Of a stretch of DNA of 64,000 nucleotides, positions 1-8,210 are shown piece by piece (position 1 is the first letter of the stretch; each line of letters starts with the position of its first letter). A program made the position numbers and the translations under genes. The notes under the pieces are model-generated. The model saw nothing but the letters and a program-made list of their open reading frames with translations. It made no database searches and was not told where the DNA came from. This DNA is from Rhodococcus rhodnii (GTDB lineage: Bacteria; Actinomycetota; Actinomycetes; Mycobacteriales; Pseudonocardiaceae). The stretch is taken from NCBI GenBank assembly GCA_000720375.1, contig JOAA01000006.1, forward strand, positions 248,001-312,000, in the 5' to 3' direction.

Positions 1-1093
1 CGGAATCCGGTTTGACCGGGTTGTACTTCGAGACCGCCCGAACGTTTCCGTTGAGGTCCAGGATGCCTGCCTCGGCGCTGTCCGGGTCGTTGTAGAACAC
101 CACGCCGTCGCGGGTCAGCAACTCGAAGCGCACTGCGCGGTCGAACAGTTGCCGTTCCGCGACAACACGCATTGTCTCCAGGTTGACGATCCACACCCGT
201 CCGGTGGAGTAGTCGGGCACGATCGCGTGGTCTCCCACTTCCACCGCCGCCCCGAGATCCGCTTTCCCCGGCCCCAACGGGACGGGGTTCTCGCACGACG
301 CTCCGAACTCGCACACCAGAAGCAGGCCACGTGAGGCGATGGAGATCAAGATCCGGCGCTTGCCCGGAGAACCGGCCACCGCCACGGTGTCATCCGAACG
401 CACGCCCACGGGCATCGATTCGTCCACCGATCCGGTTTCCGGGTCGAGGAGTTCCGCCCTGCGGCGAGCCAGATCCAGCGTCACCGGCCGGCCGTCGGCC
501 GCCGCGAGTGCGGTGCCCGCGTCGGTACGGGAATGCTGGGCATTGAGGGACAACCAGGTCAGGTCACCCGTGCGGGCGTCGAGAATCCACAGTCGACCGC
601 TACCGTCCACTATGGAATGCTCAGCCTCAGCCTCAGCCTCAGCCTCAGCGGCAAGCGAGCGCGGCACGCCGAGGGGCGCCATCGTGACCGGGTCGAGGGG
701 CGTGACGAGGCCGCGCTCCGGGTCAAAGGCGTAAAGGGCTTGAGGTGTGGGAAAAAGCCTGCCTGCGGACAAGGTGGGGGTGGACGGTTGCAGGGTCGCA
801 CCGTCCACTCTGACCACCGATCCGTCCCTGAGGTTGTGGGCGTACCCGGTCGAACCCAGCTGCGACGCCCGGATGGGTGCACCCGGTGGCGCGACCGGGA
901 CTCGGGCGGCCACTTCCGCCGAGGCACCGTCCAACAGGGTCAACTCGCCGACTTTGCTGGAAGCCAGCCACGCGGCTCCACCGTGCAGACGCATCCACGG
1001 TGCGTGATGCGCCTTGTCCATGCCCAGCACCACGACACCGGCAAGGCATGTCACGGCTGCCACAGCCGCGGCCCAGCGCTTGGCTTTGATCAT
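1..1093 (-). CDS. Membrane-anchored beta-propeller protein, 3'-truncated by the window edge
   Basis: The reading frame is open from an ATG at 1093 to base 1 (364 codons), so the C terminus is missing. After a short basic start (MIKAKRW) there is one hydrophobic segment (about residues 8-25) that should be a signal anchor. The rest is a series of blade-like repeats (WLASSKVGELTLLDG, LWILDARTGDLTWL, VWIVNLETMRVV), as in beta-propellers. It resembles, from memory, the N-terminal half of actinobacterial proteins annotated as fibronectin type III proteins, whose Fn3 domains would lie beyond the edge. Upstream is a GGGGG ribosome-binding stretch. It is the last gene seen of a minus-strand run with the small membrane protein and the VWA protein, 51 nt after the former. 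Function is unknown; surface sensing or scaffolding is inference. Confidence 0.7.
   Translation of the reverse strand, partial: MIKAKRWAAAVAAVTCLAGVVVLGMDKAHHAPWMRLHGGAAWLASSKVGELTLLDGASAEVAARVPVAPPGAPIRASQLGSTGYAHNLRDGSVVRVDGATLQPSTPTLSAGRLFPTPQALYAFDPERGLVTPLDPVTMAPLGVPRSLAAEAEAEAEAEHSIVDGSGRLWILDARTGDLTWLSLNAQHSRTDAGTALAAADGRPVTLDLARRRAELLDPETGSVDESMPVGVRSDDTVAVAGSPGKRRILISIASRGLLLVCEFGASCENPVPLGPGKADLGAAVEVGDHAIVPDYSTGRVWIVNLETMRVVAERQLFDRAVRFELLTRDGVVFYNDPDSAEAGILDLNGNVRAVSKYNPVKPDS
620..649. repeat. Hexanucleotide microsatellite CTCAGC x5
   Basis: Five perfect CTCAGC units lie inside the propeller gene. Read on the minus strand they encode five Ala-Glu dipeptides in a row, between two propeller blades. 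The unit length is a multiple of three, so copy-number change would lengthen or shorten a loop without breaking the frame. Confidence 0.9.
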
Positions 1094-1144
1094 CACTCGG
1101 CCCCCATCCTCGTGACCATGCGCGCGTTCCCAGAATGCCTTAGT

Positions 1145-1624
1145 TCACAACCGGGCACGTACCTCGGCAATGAGCGTCTTCAGGTTCTGGATCGTGGACG
1201 GGAGGTTGTCGGGATCCTGCCGGAGGACCTTGACCAGCATGTCCAGATCGTTGCGCAACTGGATGACGTCGTCGTCGTCATCACCCAGCTGGCGCGCCGC
1301 CGGGGTGATGACTCCCATGTACTCGTTGAGAACCGGTTCCAGTGCTTTGGCTTCGGGCAGCTCGCTCCCTCTGACCTCCGTCCAGACCGTCATCCACCGG
1401 TCCTGATCCGAGATGGTTCGCACGGGCCGCGGCGTTGCCGGTTCCGCCGGTTTTCCCAGGGCCCAATACATGATCCAGATGACCGCGGCCACTGCCCCCG
1501 CCGCCCCCACGCCGAACAACCAGGCATACCGGCCCGCGGCGAAGAACGTGATCACGCCGAAAAGGACCGGGAGGATCCACGCTCCTATCCGGAACCATAA
1601 CGGGTCAGAAGTTGCTGAAGGCAT
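1145..1624 (-). CDS. Small two-helix membrane protein, unknown function
   Basis: This 159-residue protein has two adjacent transmembrane helices (about 11-29 and 33-56). A soluble helical C-terminal half follows, with an acidic GDDDDD stretch near residue 115 and a predicted coiled, leucine-rich tail (IQLRNDLDMLVKVLRQDPDNL is split by charged residues). The start codon overlaps the end of the upstream VWA gene by 20 nt, which implies an operon and possibly a physical partnership. I do not recognise a family. Its position between a membrane-anchored VWA/solute-binding protein and an anchored propeller suggests a subunit of one membrane complex; this is inference from layout only. Confidence 0.7.
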   Translation of the reverse strand: MPSATSDPLWFRIGAWILPVLFGVITFFAAGRYAWLFGVGAAGAVAAVIWIMYWALGKPAEPATPRPVRTISDQDRWMTVWTEVRGSELPEAKALEPVLNEYMGVITPAARQLGDDDDDVIQLRNDLDMLVKVLRQDPDNLPSTIQNLKTLIAEVRARL

Positions 1625-3368
1625 ACACGAACATCCTGTCGACGTTCACCGGGTTGCCGGCGTCATAGGTCCGCGCCTTCGACTTGTCGGCGATCTCGGT
1701 CAGCACGCCCTTGTCGGCGTCGGGGCTGTAGGCGATGGTGAAGATCCGGACGGTGTTGTCCAGCCGGGAGGCGTCGATCTGGTTCAGCAGCTCTTCTTTG
1801 GTGACGCCTCCTTCGGTGTCCACACCATCGGACAGCAGCACGATCGCGTTGATCCGATCCTGGTCGAACTCGGCCTGCATCTTCTTGCTGGCGTCGAAAA
1901 CGGTCTTGTACAGCGCGGTGTCCTGGTCCGGCTTGAGGCCATCGACGATCGAGCTGATCCGGCCGCGCACATCCTTGGCCTTGCCGATCGGGACCTGCTC
2001 GATGGAGCTGCTCGTGGCGAACGTCCACAAACCGACCTCGTCGTCGTCGTGCAACAGGTTCAGCTGCTTCTGGACCGCGGGCTTGAGCAAGTCCATCCGC
2101 TTGGTGGAGAACGGCGGGTCCTTCCTGTTCTTGTCGAAGGGGGAACTCATCGAGCCAGATGTGTCCAGTACCAACAGGATCCGTCCGCGCCGCTGGGTGT
2201 ATTCCCACGCCTTGAGCATCCTGTCCAGATCGGCCGTACTGGGCACCTCGATCCGGTTGGGCACCCCGCCGTTCTTGGCGTTGGCGCCCGCCAGGACCTT
2301 GTCACTGGCCGTTCCGGACCGGTCCCGGAAACCGAGCTCCTGGAACCGGTCCTGCTGTGGCTTCTCGAGCATGAACTCGTAGAAGTCCCGCGCGGCGTCC
2401 TTCTGGTCGGCAGCGGCCGACGCGAGTGTGTAGAACGGGTGGTCCATGATCAACGTGCCCTCTTTGGGCTGGATGGACACCAGTGGACGGTTCAGTTTGA
2501 CCGGACTGACGAGCTGCTTGGGATCGCCGGTAGGCGCGCCGTTGTTGTACAGGTACGCCATTTGTTCCTGCATCACCATCGCGCTGATGTACGGCGTATC
2601 CGTTTTCTGATCTTCGTCATACAGGGTTTTCAGGAACGGCACGGAGTCGTCGCTGTAGTACGCCACCGAAGCCTCGACGCCGCGCACGAACGCGACCGCG
2701 TCCGCGGTATCGATGTTGTTGTAGTTGCCTTTCGTGGCGGCGTGATATGTCGCGATGGTCGCGGCGAGACCGGAGGTCGACCGCAGCGGATTGTCCTTGC
2801 CGAGGGTGAACCGGCCCCACCGCTCGTTCTGCCTGCCGGTCGCGGCCCAGCCGCCGCGGCTGTTGAGGTTCAGGTCGCTCCAGCCGATGTCCTTGTGCGG
2901 CCAGCCCAACGCCTCGGCCATCACGTTCGGCATGGCGATCACCATCGGGCTCACCGTCAGCGACGTGCCCTGTCCCGCGCCGATCAGCCCGGACTTGCCA
3001 CGCTGTTCGAGCAGTCCCAGCCACAGTGCCGAACTGGGCATCCACACCTGCGGTTCGGGCTGGCCCTCCTCGGTGTCCGTCCACTTACCGGCGGCCAGCA
3101 GGTCCATAGTGGCGCCCGAGGTCTTCTTGAACGACTCGATCCGCGCGCAGCGGCCGCCGAACGTGCGGCCCGCGGCGTTGTAGCGGTCGGCCAGTTCCTT
3201 GATCAGATCGCCTTTCTCGGTGGACGAACTGGTCACCAGGCGCACGCAGTTGGCGGGCCGGTCGGTCGCCGGAACCAGAATCAACACCGAGACCAGCACG
3301 ATCACACCCATGACCGCGCCGCTTACCAGTGCCAGCACCATTCGCGGCCGGCTCGGCAACCTCCCCAT
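1605..3368 (-). CDS. Membrane-anchored solute-binding protein fused to von Willebrand factor A domain
   Basis: This is a 587-residue protein. An N-terminal hydrophobic anchor (about 10-32) is followed by an extracellular solute-binding fold (about 38-370; SSSTEKGDLIKELADRYN is typical of ABC-type binding proteins). The C-terminal VWA domain has an intact MIDAS: DTSGSMSS near residue 401, a threonine in the DTALYK region, and LLSDGVDTEGG near 512. The fusion would place the metal-dependent adhesion or assembly domain outside the cell. Downstream it overlaps the 159-residue membrane protein by 20 nt; upstream the KAP NTPase ends 37 nt away. No transporter permease is nearby, so import is unlikely. 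Ligand sensing coupled to a protein-protein switch is an inference. Confidence 0.8.
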   Translation of the reverse strand: MGRLPSRPRMVLALVSGAVMGVIVLVSVLILVPATDRPANCVRLVTSSSTEKGDLIKELADRYNAAGRTFGGRCARIESFKKTSGATMDLLAAGKWTDTEEGQPEPQVWMPSSALWLGLLEQRGKSGLIGAGQGTSLTVSPMVIAMPNVMAEALGWPHKDIGWSDLNLNSRGGWAATGRQNERWGRFTLGKDNPLRSTSGLAATIATYHAATKGNYNNIDTADAVAFVRGVEASVAYYSDDSVPFLKTLYDEDQKTDTPYISAMVMQEQMAYLYNNGAPTGDPKQLVSPVKLNRPLVSIQPKEGTLIMDHPFYTLASAAADQKDAARDFYEFMLEKPQQDRFQELGFRDRSGTASDKVLAGANAKNGGVPNRIEVPSTADLDRMLKAWEYTQRRGRILLVLDTSGSMSSPFDKNRKDPPFSTKRMDLLKPAVQKQLNLLHDDDEVGLWTFATSSSIEQVPIGKAKDVRGRISSIVDGLKPDQDTALYKTVFDASKKMQAEFDQDRINAIVLLSDGVDTEGGVTKEELLNQIDASRLDNTVRIFTIAYSPDADKGVLTEIADKSKARTYDAGNPVNVDRMFVYAFSNF

Positions 3369-3405
3369 CCAGCAAAGTTAACCCATTCCCGGGTGGACCA
3401 CTGTG

Positions 3406-5991
3406 TCACCCCTGAAACTTCAGCGGCTCGACGAGGTCGTAGGTCTCGAAACTGAACCGGGCGATCGTCCCGGTCCAGGTGCGATATGTCGCGACGTCCG
3501 AGTGCACTTGATCTTCCGGCACCGTCAGCCAGTTCGGCGGAAGCGCCTCTGCCAGGTCTTTCGCCGTTGTCAGGCGGGTGAAAACCGACCGTGCCTCTTC
3601 GGGATCGGCGACCAGCAGGGTGAGCAGGATCAGCACCGCCTGGTAGGGCCCGGCCACGAACGCCTCCAGCTCCGCGTCCGGGATCCCGATGCGTACCAGG
3701 CGGTACAGGTTGACCAGCTTCTTCACGGTCCGGGGCGTCTTGAGTTTGGGCTGCAGCCGGTGTACGAAGTCCCGTTCGGCCTTGGTGATCCGCAGCCGGT
3801 CTGGCTGCAGGTCGGTGAACGTCATGTGCTTGCGGATCCCCGGCGGCGCGGTCGACGCGGCCGGTATGCCCGCCGGCGGTTCGACGTTCGCCAGACCGGA
3901 CTCCGCTGCCCGCACCGGATCCACGTACGGCATCAGCGAGCTGACCAGTTCGCCGGCCGCCGAACCCAAGGGGCGCAAGGCGAACACCACCTGGAAGATC
4001 TTGTCCAGGTAGTCCGGCGGGCGCGCCTCGCCGCGCTGGAACAGCTCGCTGTGGTGCTGGCGAAGGCATTGCTGCAGCCAACGGGGATCCACCGCGACCA
4101 CCACCACGAACAGCCGCAACGCCAACAGCAGGTGCACCGCTGCGAGGACGTCCACGACCTTGGCGGGCGAGCAGCGGTCGAGATCGTCGACGTAGAGCAC
4201 GATCCGCTCCAGCGGGCACGGATCCTTGCCGTCCGTGGCCTCCCACTGGCGCTTGGCCTCTTCCATGTCGGTGCTCAACCGTTGCAGGTCGTCATGCACC
4301 CGGCCGAGCAGACCGCGGTACTCGTCGTACCGGCCGGTGCGAGCTTCCTGAATCAGCGCGGCGAGCCTTTCGGCCGCGTCGAGCCGGTGCAGCCGCTCGG
4401 TGGTCTGCCGTTCCGCGGTGTCCAGGCTGACCTGGTGCTTGTCCAGCTCACGCCGGACCACGTCCAGGGAATTGCGGAACGGTGCCGCCAGTTTGGTGAA
4501 CGGTGCGGCCGCCGCGAACAGTGCGGTCACCGCGGCACCGACTATCACGATCACGTTGTGCCACACCGTAAAGCCAAGTACGACAACGACAATTCCGAGT
4601 ATGGCGAGGACGAACGCCAACCAACGCCGACGCGTCTCCTGCGGAGTGGCACCGAACAGCAGCAGCCGCCCACGCGAGCGCTGTTGCAAGGCCTGAATGG
4701 CCGCCAACCGGGAACGCAGGTTCTCCCGTTCCGCACGGACATCCTCGACCTTCGGCTGCGCTTCCGGCGTGGCCAGGTTACGGAACAGGTGGTCGACCAT
4801 CCCGACCCAGAGGTGGTCATCGTTGTAGTGCCAGGCGTTGAACCGGATCTGGCGCACGTTCGCGGCGAACATGTTGCGGTCCCGATCGCGGCGGGAGATC
4901 TCGGCGAGCTTGTCGACGCGGTCCTGGACTTGGCGCATGAAGCTCGACTTGCCCGATCCCCATTGCCCCAACAGCGCCACGCAGAGCGGCGGTTCGGTGG
5001 CACGGTCGGCGATCATCGCGGCCATGGTGTCGACGTCGTCGTAGAACCCGAGCAGGTCCTCGCCGGTCTCCTGGTCGCTGGTCAGCCCGACCCGCCGGGG
5101 CGGCATCCGCCATGGCGCACCACTGCTGAGCACTTCGACGCCCGCGTGGTGATCCCAAACCCGGATCGTGCCATCGGCTCCGCCACTGACCAAGAACCGG
5201 CCGTCCGGCACCGCGGCGACCGCGTGCACCCGGTCGGTGTGCCCGATGAGTGTCGTTGTGCCGCCACGGACAACGTCCCGCACCACGATGACGCCGTCCT
5301 GCCTGCCGGACACCACGGACCAGCCGTCCGCGCCGAACGCGATCGCGCTCACCTCAGCCGGTTCGGTGAACTCCGTGAGCACCTTGCCCTGCTCACTCCA
5401 GAGCCTGACTCCCCCGGCCTGGTCGGCGACGAGGACTTGAGCGCCGTCGGCAGCCAGCGCGACACGGCTGACCGCTGCCCCACCGCCGAAGACCTTGACG
5501 GAGTCGTCCCCGCGCCGCCAGAGCCGCACCAAACCCTTGTCGTCACCGAACGCCACGACGGACGCATCCCCAGTCGTCGCAATCGACTGGACCAGCGCGT
5601 TGTCCGCGGTCGTTCGCGCGAGCATCTCGCCGCCGGGCACGGTCCATACGCCCACGTGGTTCAGCCACCCGCCCACGACAAGGGGTCCCACCGGCGCGAT
5701 CGCCGTGGCCGCCAAGCTCCACCGGCAGGGCGTGGATTCACTGGTGTCCTTGCCCAGGTCCCAACGCCAGGTCTCGTCGCCGTCGCAGGTCATGAGGCCG
5801 CCGCCGGGCAACACCGTGATCGCCTGCACTGGCCGCTTGTGGCCGGTGAGCACGGCCAGGCCGGCGCCGCTGACCAGGTCCCACACGCGCACGACGCCGT
5901 CCTCGCCACCCGAGATGATGCGCGAACCGTCCGCGGTGACCGCGATGGCCCGGATGGGGCCGGTGGTTCCTGGAAAGGCCTCAGAAGTCAC
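3406..5991 (-). CDS. WD40 repeat protein fused to a KAP-family P-loop NTPase
   Basis: This is an 861-residue protein if started at GTG 5991. Residues about 8-305 form a WD40 propeller with classic blades (ISGGEDGVVRVWDL, VSGGADGTIRVWDH). A KAP NTPase follows: Walker A GQWGSGKSS near 342-350, a two-helix membrane insertion near 457-497 (WLAFVLAILGIVVVVLG and following), and Walker B IVLYVDDLDRCSP near 600. The membrane hairpin between Walker A and B is the family hallmark; KAP proteins include the phage-exclusion protein PifA. In-frame ATGs at 6013 and 6087 exist, but that stretch is antisense to transposase debris and reads as non-protein, so GTG 5991 (AAGG 11 nt upstream) is preferred. It heads the run with the VWA and propeller genes. 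A sensor propeller controlling a membrane NTPase is the likely design; the process is unknown. Confidence 0.85.
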   Translation of the reverse strand: MTSEAFPGTTGPIRAIAVTADGSRIISGGEDGVVRVWDLVSGAGLAVLTGHKRPVQAITVLPGGGLMTCDGDETWRWDLGKDTSESTPCRWSLAATAIAPVGPLVVGGWLNHVGVWTVPGGEMLARTTADNALVQSIATTGDASVVAFGDDKGLVRLWRRGDDSVKVFGGGAAVSRVALAADGAQVLVADQAGGVRLWSEQGKVLTEFTEPAEVSAIAFGADGWSVVSGRQDGVIVVRDVVRGGTTTLIGHTDRVHAVAAVPDGRFLVSGGADGTIRVWDHHAGVEVLSSGAPWRMPPRRVGLTSDQETGEDLLGFYDDVDTMAAMIADRATEPPLCVALLGQWGSGKSSFMRQVQDRVDKLAEISRRDRDRNMFAANVRQIRFNAWHYNDDHLWVGMVDHLFRNLATPEAQPKVEDVRAERENLRSRLAAIQALQQRSRGRLLLFGATPQETRRRWLAFVLAILGIVVVVLGFTVWHNVIVIVGAAVTALFAAAAPFTKLAAPFRNSLDVVRRELDKHQVSLDTAERQTTERLHRLDAAERLAALIQEARTGRYDEYRGLLGRVHDDLQRLSTDMEEAKRQWEATDGKDPCPLERIVLYVDDLDRCSPAKVVDVLAAVHLLLALRLFVVVVAVDPRWLQQCLRQHHSELFQRGEARPPDYLDKIFQVVFALRPLGSAAGELVSSLMPYVDPVRAAESGLANVEPPAGIPAASTAPPGIRKHMTFTDLQPDRLRITKAERDFVHRLQPKLKTPRTVKKLVNLYRLVRIGIPDAELEAFVAGPYQAVLILLTLLVADPEEARSVFTRLTTAKDLAEALPPNWLTVPEDQVHSDVATYRTWTGTIARFSFETYDLVEPLKFQG

Positions 5992-6006
5992 TCGACTGAC
6001 CTTAGA

Positions 6007-6431
6007 GTGCATGGGGTGGTGGTGGCGGGTGTGCCGTGGGCAAGGCATGGTGCCGGGCATACCCGCGTGTTCGACGACACCCTGCATGCCATGGACCGGT
6101 GGCCGGCTTGGGCCGCCCGCAGCAGGATTCCCGAGTTCGTGGCCACCGGCCGACGTGTCCGCCGGGCCCCGACACCATCACCGCGACGCTGATCTACGGC
6201 CATCCAACGCGCTAGTGAAATCCACCAACACCAAACTCCCGCCACTGATCCGCAACGCCTTCGGCTTCCAACAAGGTGATGGGCGCACTGACCGATGGGG
6301 CAGACCGCGCTCGACCGGCTCAACCGTCGGTTCGTAGACACGACCAACCCGAAGCCCTCATCGCACGGGGCCTGCTCGCACTGAGCCTGTTCGCCCTTGG
6401 CGGCCACAAACCCGCCCTTCCCGGCCGATAG
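6007..6431 (+). pseudogene. ISL3-family transposase remnant, internally deleted and frameshifted
   Basis: Two pieces of an ISL3-type transposase are legible. The first (6007 on) reads VPWARHGAGHTRVFDDT, an N-terminal stretch of the family. The second begins VKSTNTKL...IRNAFGFQQ at 6215 and resumes in another frame at 6351 as EALIARGLLALSLFALGG, then HKPALPGR, then a stop at 6429-6431, the usual C terminus. The catalytic core is missing and the two C-terminal pieces are out of frame, so it is dead. No terminal inverted repeats were found by eye. It fills most of the otherwise gene-free stretch 6014-6741. Confidence 0.7.
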
Positions 6432-6571
6432 CCACCCACGGATCAGTCACAAGAGCCCCTTGGAGCGTCTCCATTCGTAGCCGCCGTAGCTGTACCCGGC
6501 GACGGCGAGCCGATTGGGGTCCGCGATGCTTTTCCGCCGCGGTGCAACGAGAGCTTGGCGACGACTTCTCG

Positions 6572-6587
6572 TTGTTATCGCTAACAA
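6572..6587. promoter_or_regulatory. LacI-type operator-like near-palindrome
   Basis: TTGTTATCGCTAACAA is a near-perfect palindrome with one central mismatched pair. It closely resembles the perfect operator 91 nt downstream at 6678, so it may be an auxiliary operator allowing repression by looping. Inferred from sequence symmetry only. Confidence 0.45.
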
Positions 6588-6635
6588 TCACGCATGTCGC
6601 GAACACCAGGACGTGCTGCGGCGAGGCGGAAGGCG

Positions 6636-6665
6636 TTGATGTCATGCGGGTGTCAGGTCTAGTAT
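6636..6665 (+). promoter_or_regulatory. Probable promoter of the GH43-CBM42 gene
   Basis: The -35 TTGATG (6636-6641) and -10 TAGTAT (6660-6665) are separated by 18 nt. The operator palindrome begins 12 nt downstream of the -10, where a repressor would block transcription initiation or early elongation. Confidence 0.5.
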
Positions 6666-6677
6666 CTAATCAGGAAA

Positions 6678-6695
6678 AATGTTAGCGCTAACATT
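6678..6695. promoter_or_regulatory. LacI-family operator (perfect 18-nt palindrome)
   Basis: AATGTTAGCGCTAACATT is perfectly self-complementary with the central GCGC step common to LacI/GalR operators. It lies just downstream of the proposed promoter and 47 nt before the GH43-CBM42 start. It differs from the CGAAAA-NN-TTTTCG operators elsewhere in the window, so a different LacI protein, not encoded here, probably binds it. Confidence 0.7.
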
Positions 6696-6741
6696 CCCTG
6701 CAGAGATCAATCTCGTGCTTGTCAATGAGGAGAAGCCGAAG

Positions 6742-8193
6742 ATGTCCAGAGCGCTATCCCGGGTGACCGCGCTGCTCGCCGTCATCGTCATCACGTTCGC
6801 TGCCTGGCCGGCGACAGCAACGCAGTCCGCTGCGGCCGACCCGTTCACCGGATATCTGATGGTCCACTTCACCGGCGAGTCGGCCAACGGTGAACAGATC
6901 TACCTCGCGCACAGCAAGGACGGCTTACGCTGGAACGATCTGAACACCTCCGCGCCGGTCATGCTGTCCACTGTGGGCACAAGAGGCGTTCGCGACCCGG
7001 CGATCGTCCGCTCCCCCGCCGGTGACCGTTACTGGATCGTCGCGACCGACCTGCGCATAGCAAGTGGGATCTCGTGGGACGACGCCGCCAAACGAGGCAG
7101 CAAGTCGCTGGTCGTATGGGAATCGCGGGACCTGGTGAACTGGTCGGCGCCGTGGCTGCTCGACGTCGCGGGCGCGATCACAGGAGCAGGCAACGCGTGG
7201 GCGCCGGAGGCCATCTACGATTCCGCGACGGGCGACTACGTCCTGTACTGGGCAACGAACACCCCGGTCAACGGCGCGTACAAGCATCGGATCTACGCCG
7301 CACGCACCCGCGACTTCCGCAGCACCACCACACCGGCCGTCTACATCGAACGCCCTGGCAGCCAAGGGATCATTGACACGCAGATCATCGAGGTGCCTGG
7401 CAGCGTGGGCGGATTCCGTTACTACCGCGCCTCCGCGGACGGACACATCACGATCGAGGGCAGCAACTCGATCCTGGGTTCATGGACGAACATCGGAAAC
7501 CTCGCGCACATGGGCATCTCCAACGGCGCGACCGGTGGCACCGTCGTGGAAGGTCCGATGTGGGCTCAGTTCAACGGCCGCAACGAGTGGAACCTCTGGC
7601 TTGACCAGTTCGCCACCGGCCGCGGCTACATGCCGATCACGTCGACGAACCTCGGCAGTACCCGCAACTTCCGTACCCGCACGGACTACAGCATGGGCGC
7701 CGACCGCAAGCGGCACGGTTCCATCCTCAACCTGACGGCCGCGGAGGAGAACCGTGTCCTCGGCCGGTGGGGCACCTCGGCTCCGGTCAACCGGATCCAG
7801 TCCTTCAACTTCCAGGATCGGTACGTCCGGCACGTGAACCTGGACGTCCGGATCGATCCGAACGTCAGCCCCGCGCAGGACGCCCAGTTCCGGCTGGTTC
7901 CCGGCCTGGCGGACAATTCCGGCCACGTGTCGTTCCACTCGGTCAACTACCCCGGCTACTACCTGCGGCACTACGGGTACGACTTCGTGCTCGCGCCCGA
8001 CGACGGATCGGCGGCGTTCCGAGCGGATGCGACGTTCCGGCAAGTCCCCGGCCTCGCCAACTCCTCGTGGACGTCCTTCCAGTCGTACAACTTCCCCGAT
8101 CGGTACATCAGACACCTGAACTACGTGCTCCGGCTCGATCCCATCACGGACGCGAAAGGCCGCGACGACGCCACATTCCGCATCACGAACTGA
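6742..8193 (+). CDS. Secreted GH43 glycoside hydrolase with C-terminal CBM42 (AbfB) arabinose-binding domain
   Basis: This is a 483-residue protein. A signal peptide (about 1-30, ending ATQSAAA) is followed by a five-bladed GH43 catalytic domain (about 33-335; DPAIV near the first acidic residue and a VVEGPMW strand fitting the general acid). The C-terminal AbfB/CBM42 module (about 345-483) contains the repeating SFQSYNFPDRYIRHLNY-type trefoil motif, which binds arabinofuranose side chains. The likely role is extracellular release of L-arabinofuranose from arabinoxylan or arabinan. ATG 6742 is chosen because GAGGAG (6727-6732) sits 9 nt upstream and the signal peptide starts there; the in-frame ATG at 6679 falls inside the operator. 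The GH27 gene follows after 17 nt, probably co-transcribed. Exact linkage specificity is not decided by sequence. Confidence 0.88.
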   Translation: MSRALSRVTALLAVIVITFAAWPATATQSAAADPFTGYLMVHFTGESANGEQIYLAHSKDGLRWNDLNTSAPVMLSTVGTRGVRDPAIVRSPAGDRYWIVATDLRIASGISWDDAAKRGSKSLVVWESRDLVNWSAPWLLDVAGAITGAGNAWAPEAIYDSATGDYVLYWATNTPVNGAYKHRIYAARTRDFRSTTTPAVYIERPGSQGIIDTQIIEVPGSVGGFRYYRASADGHITIEGSNSILGSWTNIGNLAHMGISNGATGGTVVEGPMWAQFNGRNEWNLWLDQFATGRGYMPITSTNLGSTRNFRTRTDYSMGADRKRHGSILNLTAAEENRVLGRWGTSAPVNRIQSFNFQDRYVRHVNLDVRIDPNVSPAQDAQFRLVPGLADNSGHVSFHSVNYPGYYLRHYGYDFVLAPDDGSAAFRADATFRQVPGLANSSWTSFQSYNFPDRYIRHLNYVLRLDPITDAKGRDDATFRITN

Positions 8194-8210
8194 CCCGATC
8201 GGAGATCGAG

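Noticed and set aside
533..1600. Plus-strand frame of 355 codons over the propeller gene
   Set aside because: The minus strand carries a coherent anchored propeller open to the window edge; the plus frame is low-complexity and crosses two genes.
5992..6087. N-terminal extension of the KAP protein to ATG 6087
   Set aside because: The extension is antisense to ISL3 transposase residues and adds a His/Arg/Pro-rich stretch with no ribosome-binding site.
1413..6192. Long plus-strand open frames (680 and 929 codons) opposite the VWA and KAP genes
   Set aside because: They mirror the minus-strand genes, are arginine/histidine/valine-rich and show no domain. The minus strand gives clear VWA, WD40 and KAP motifs. 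Long antisense frames are expected at this GC content.
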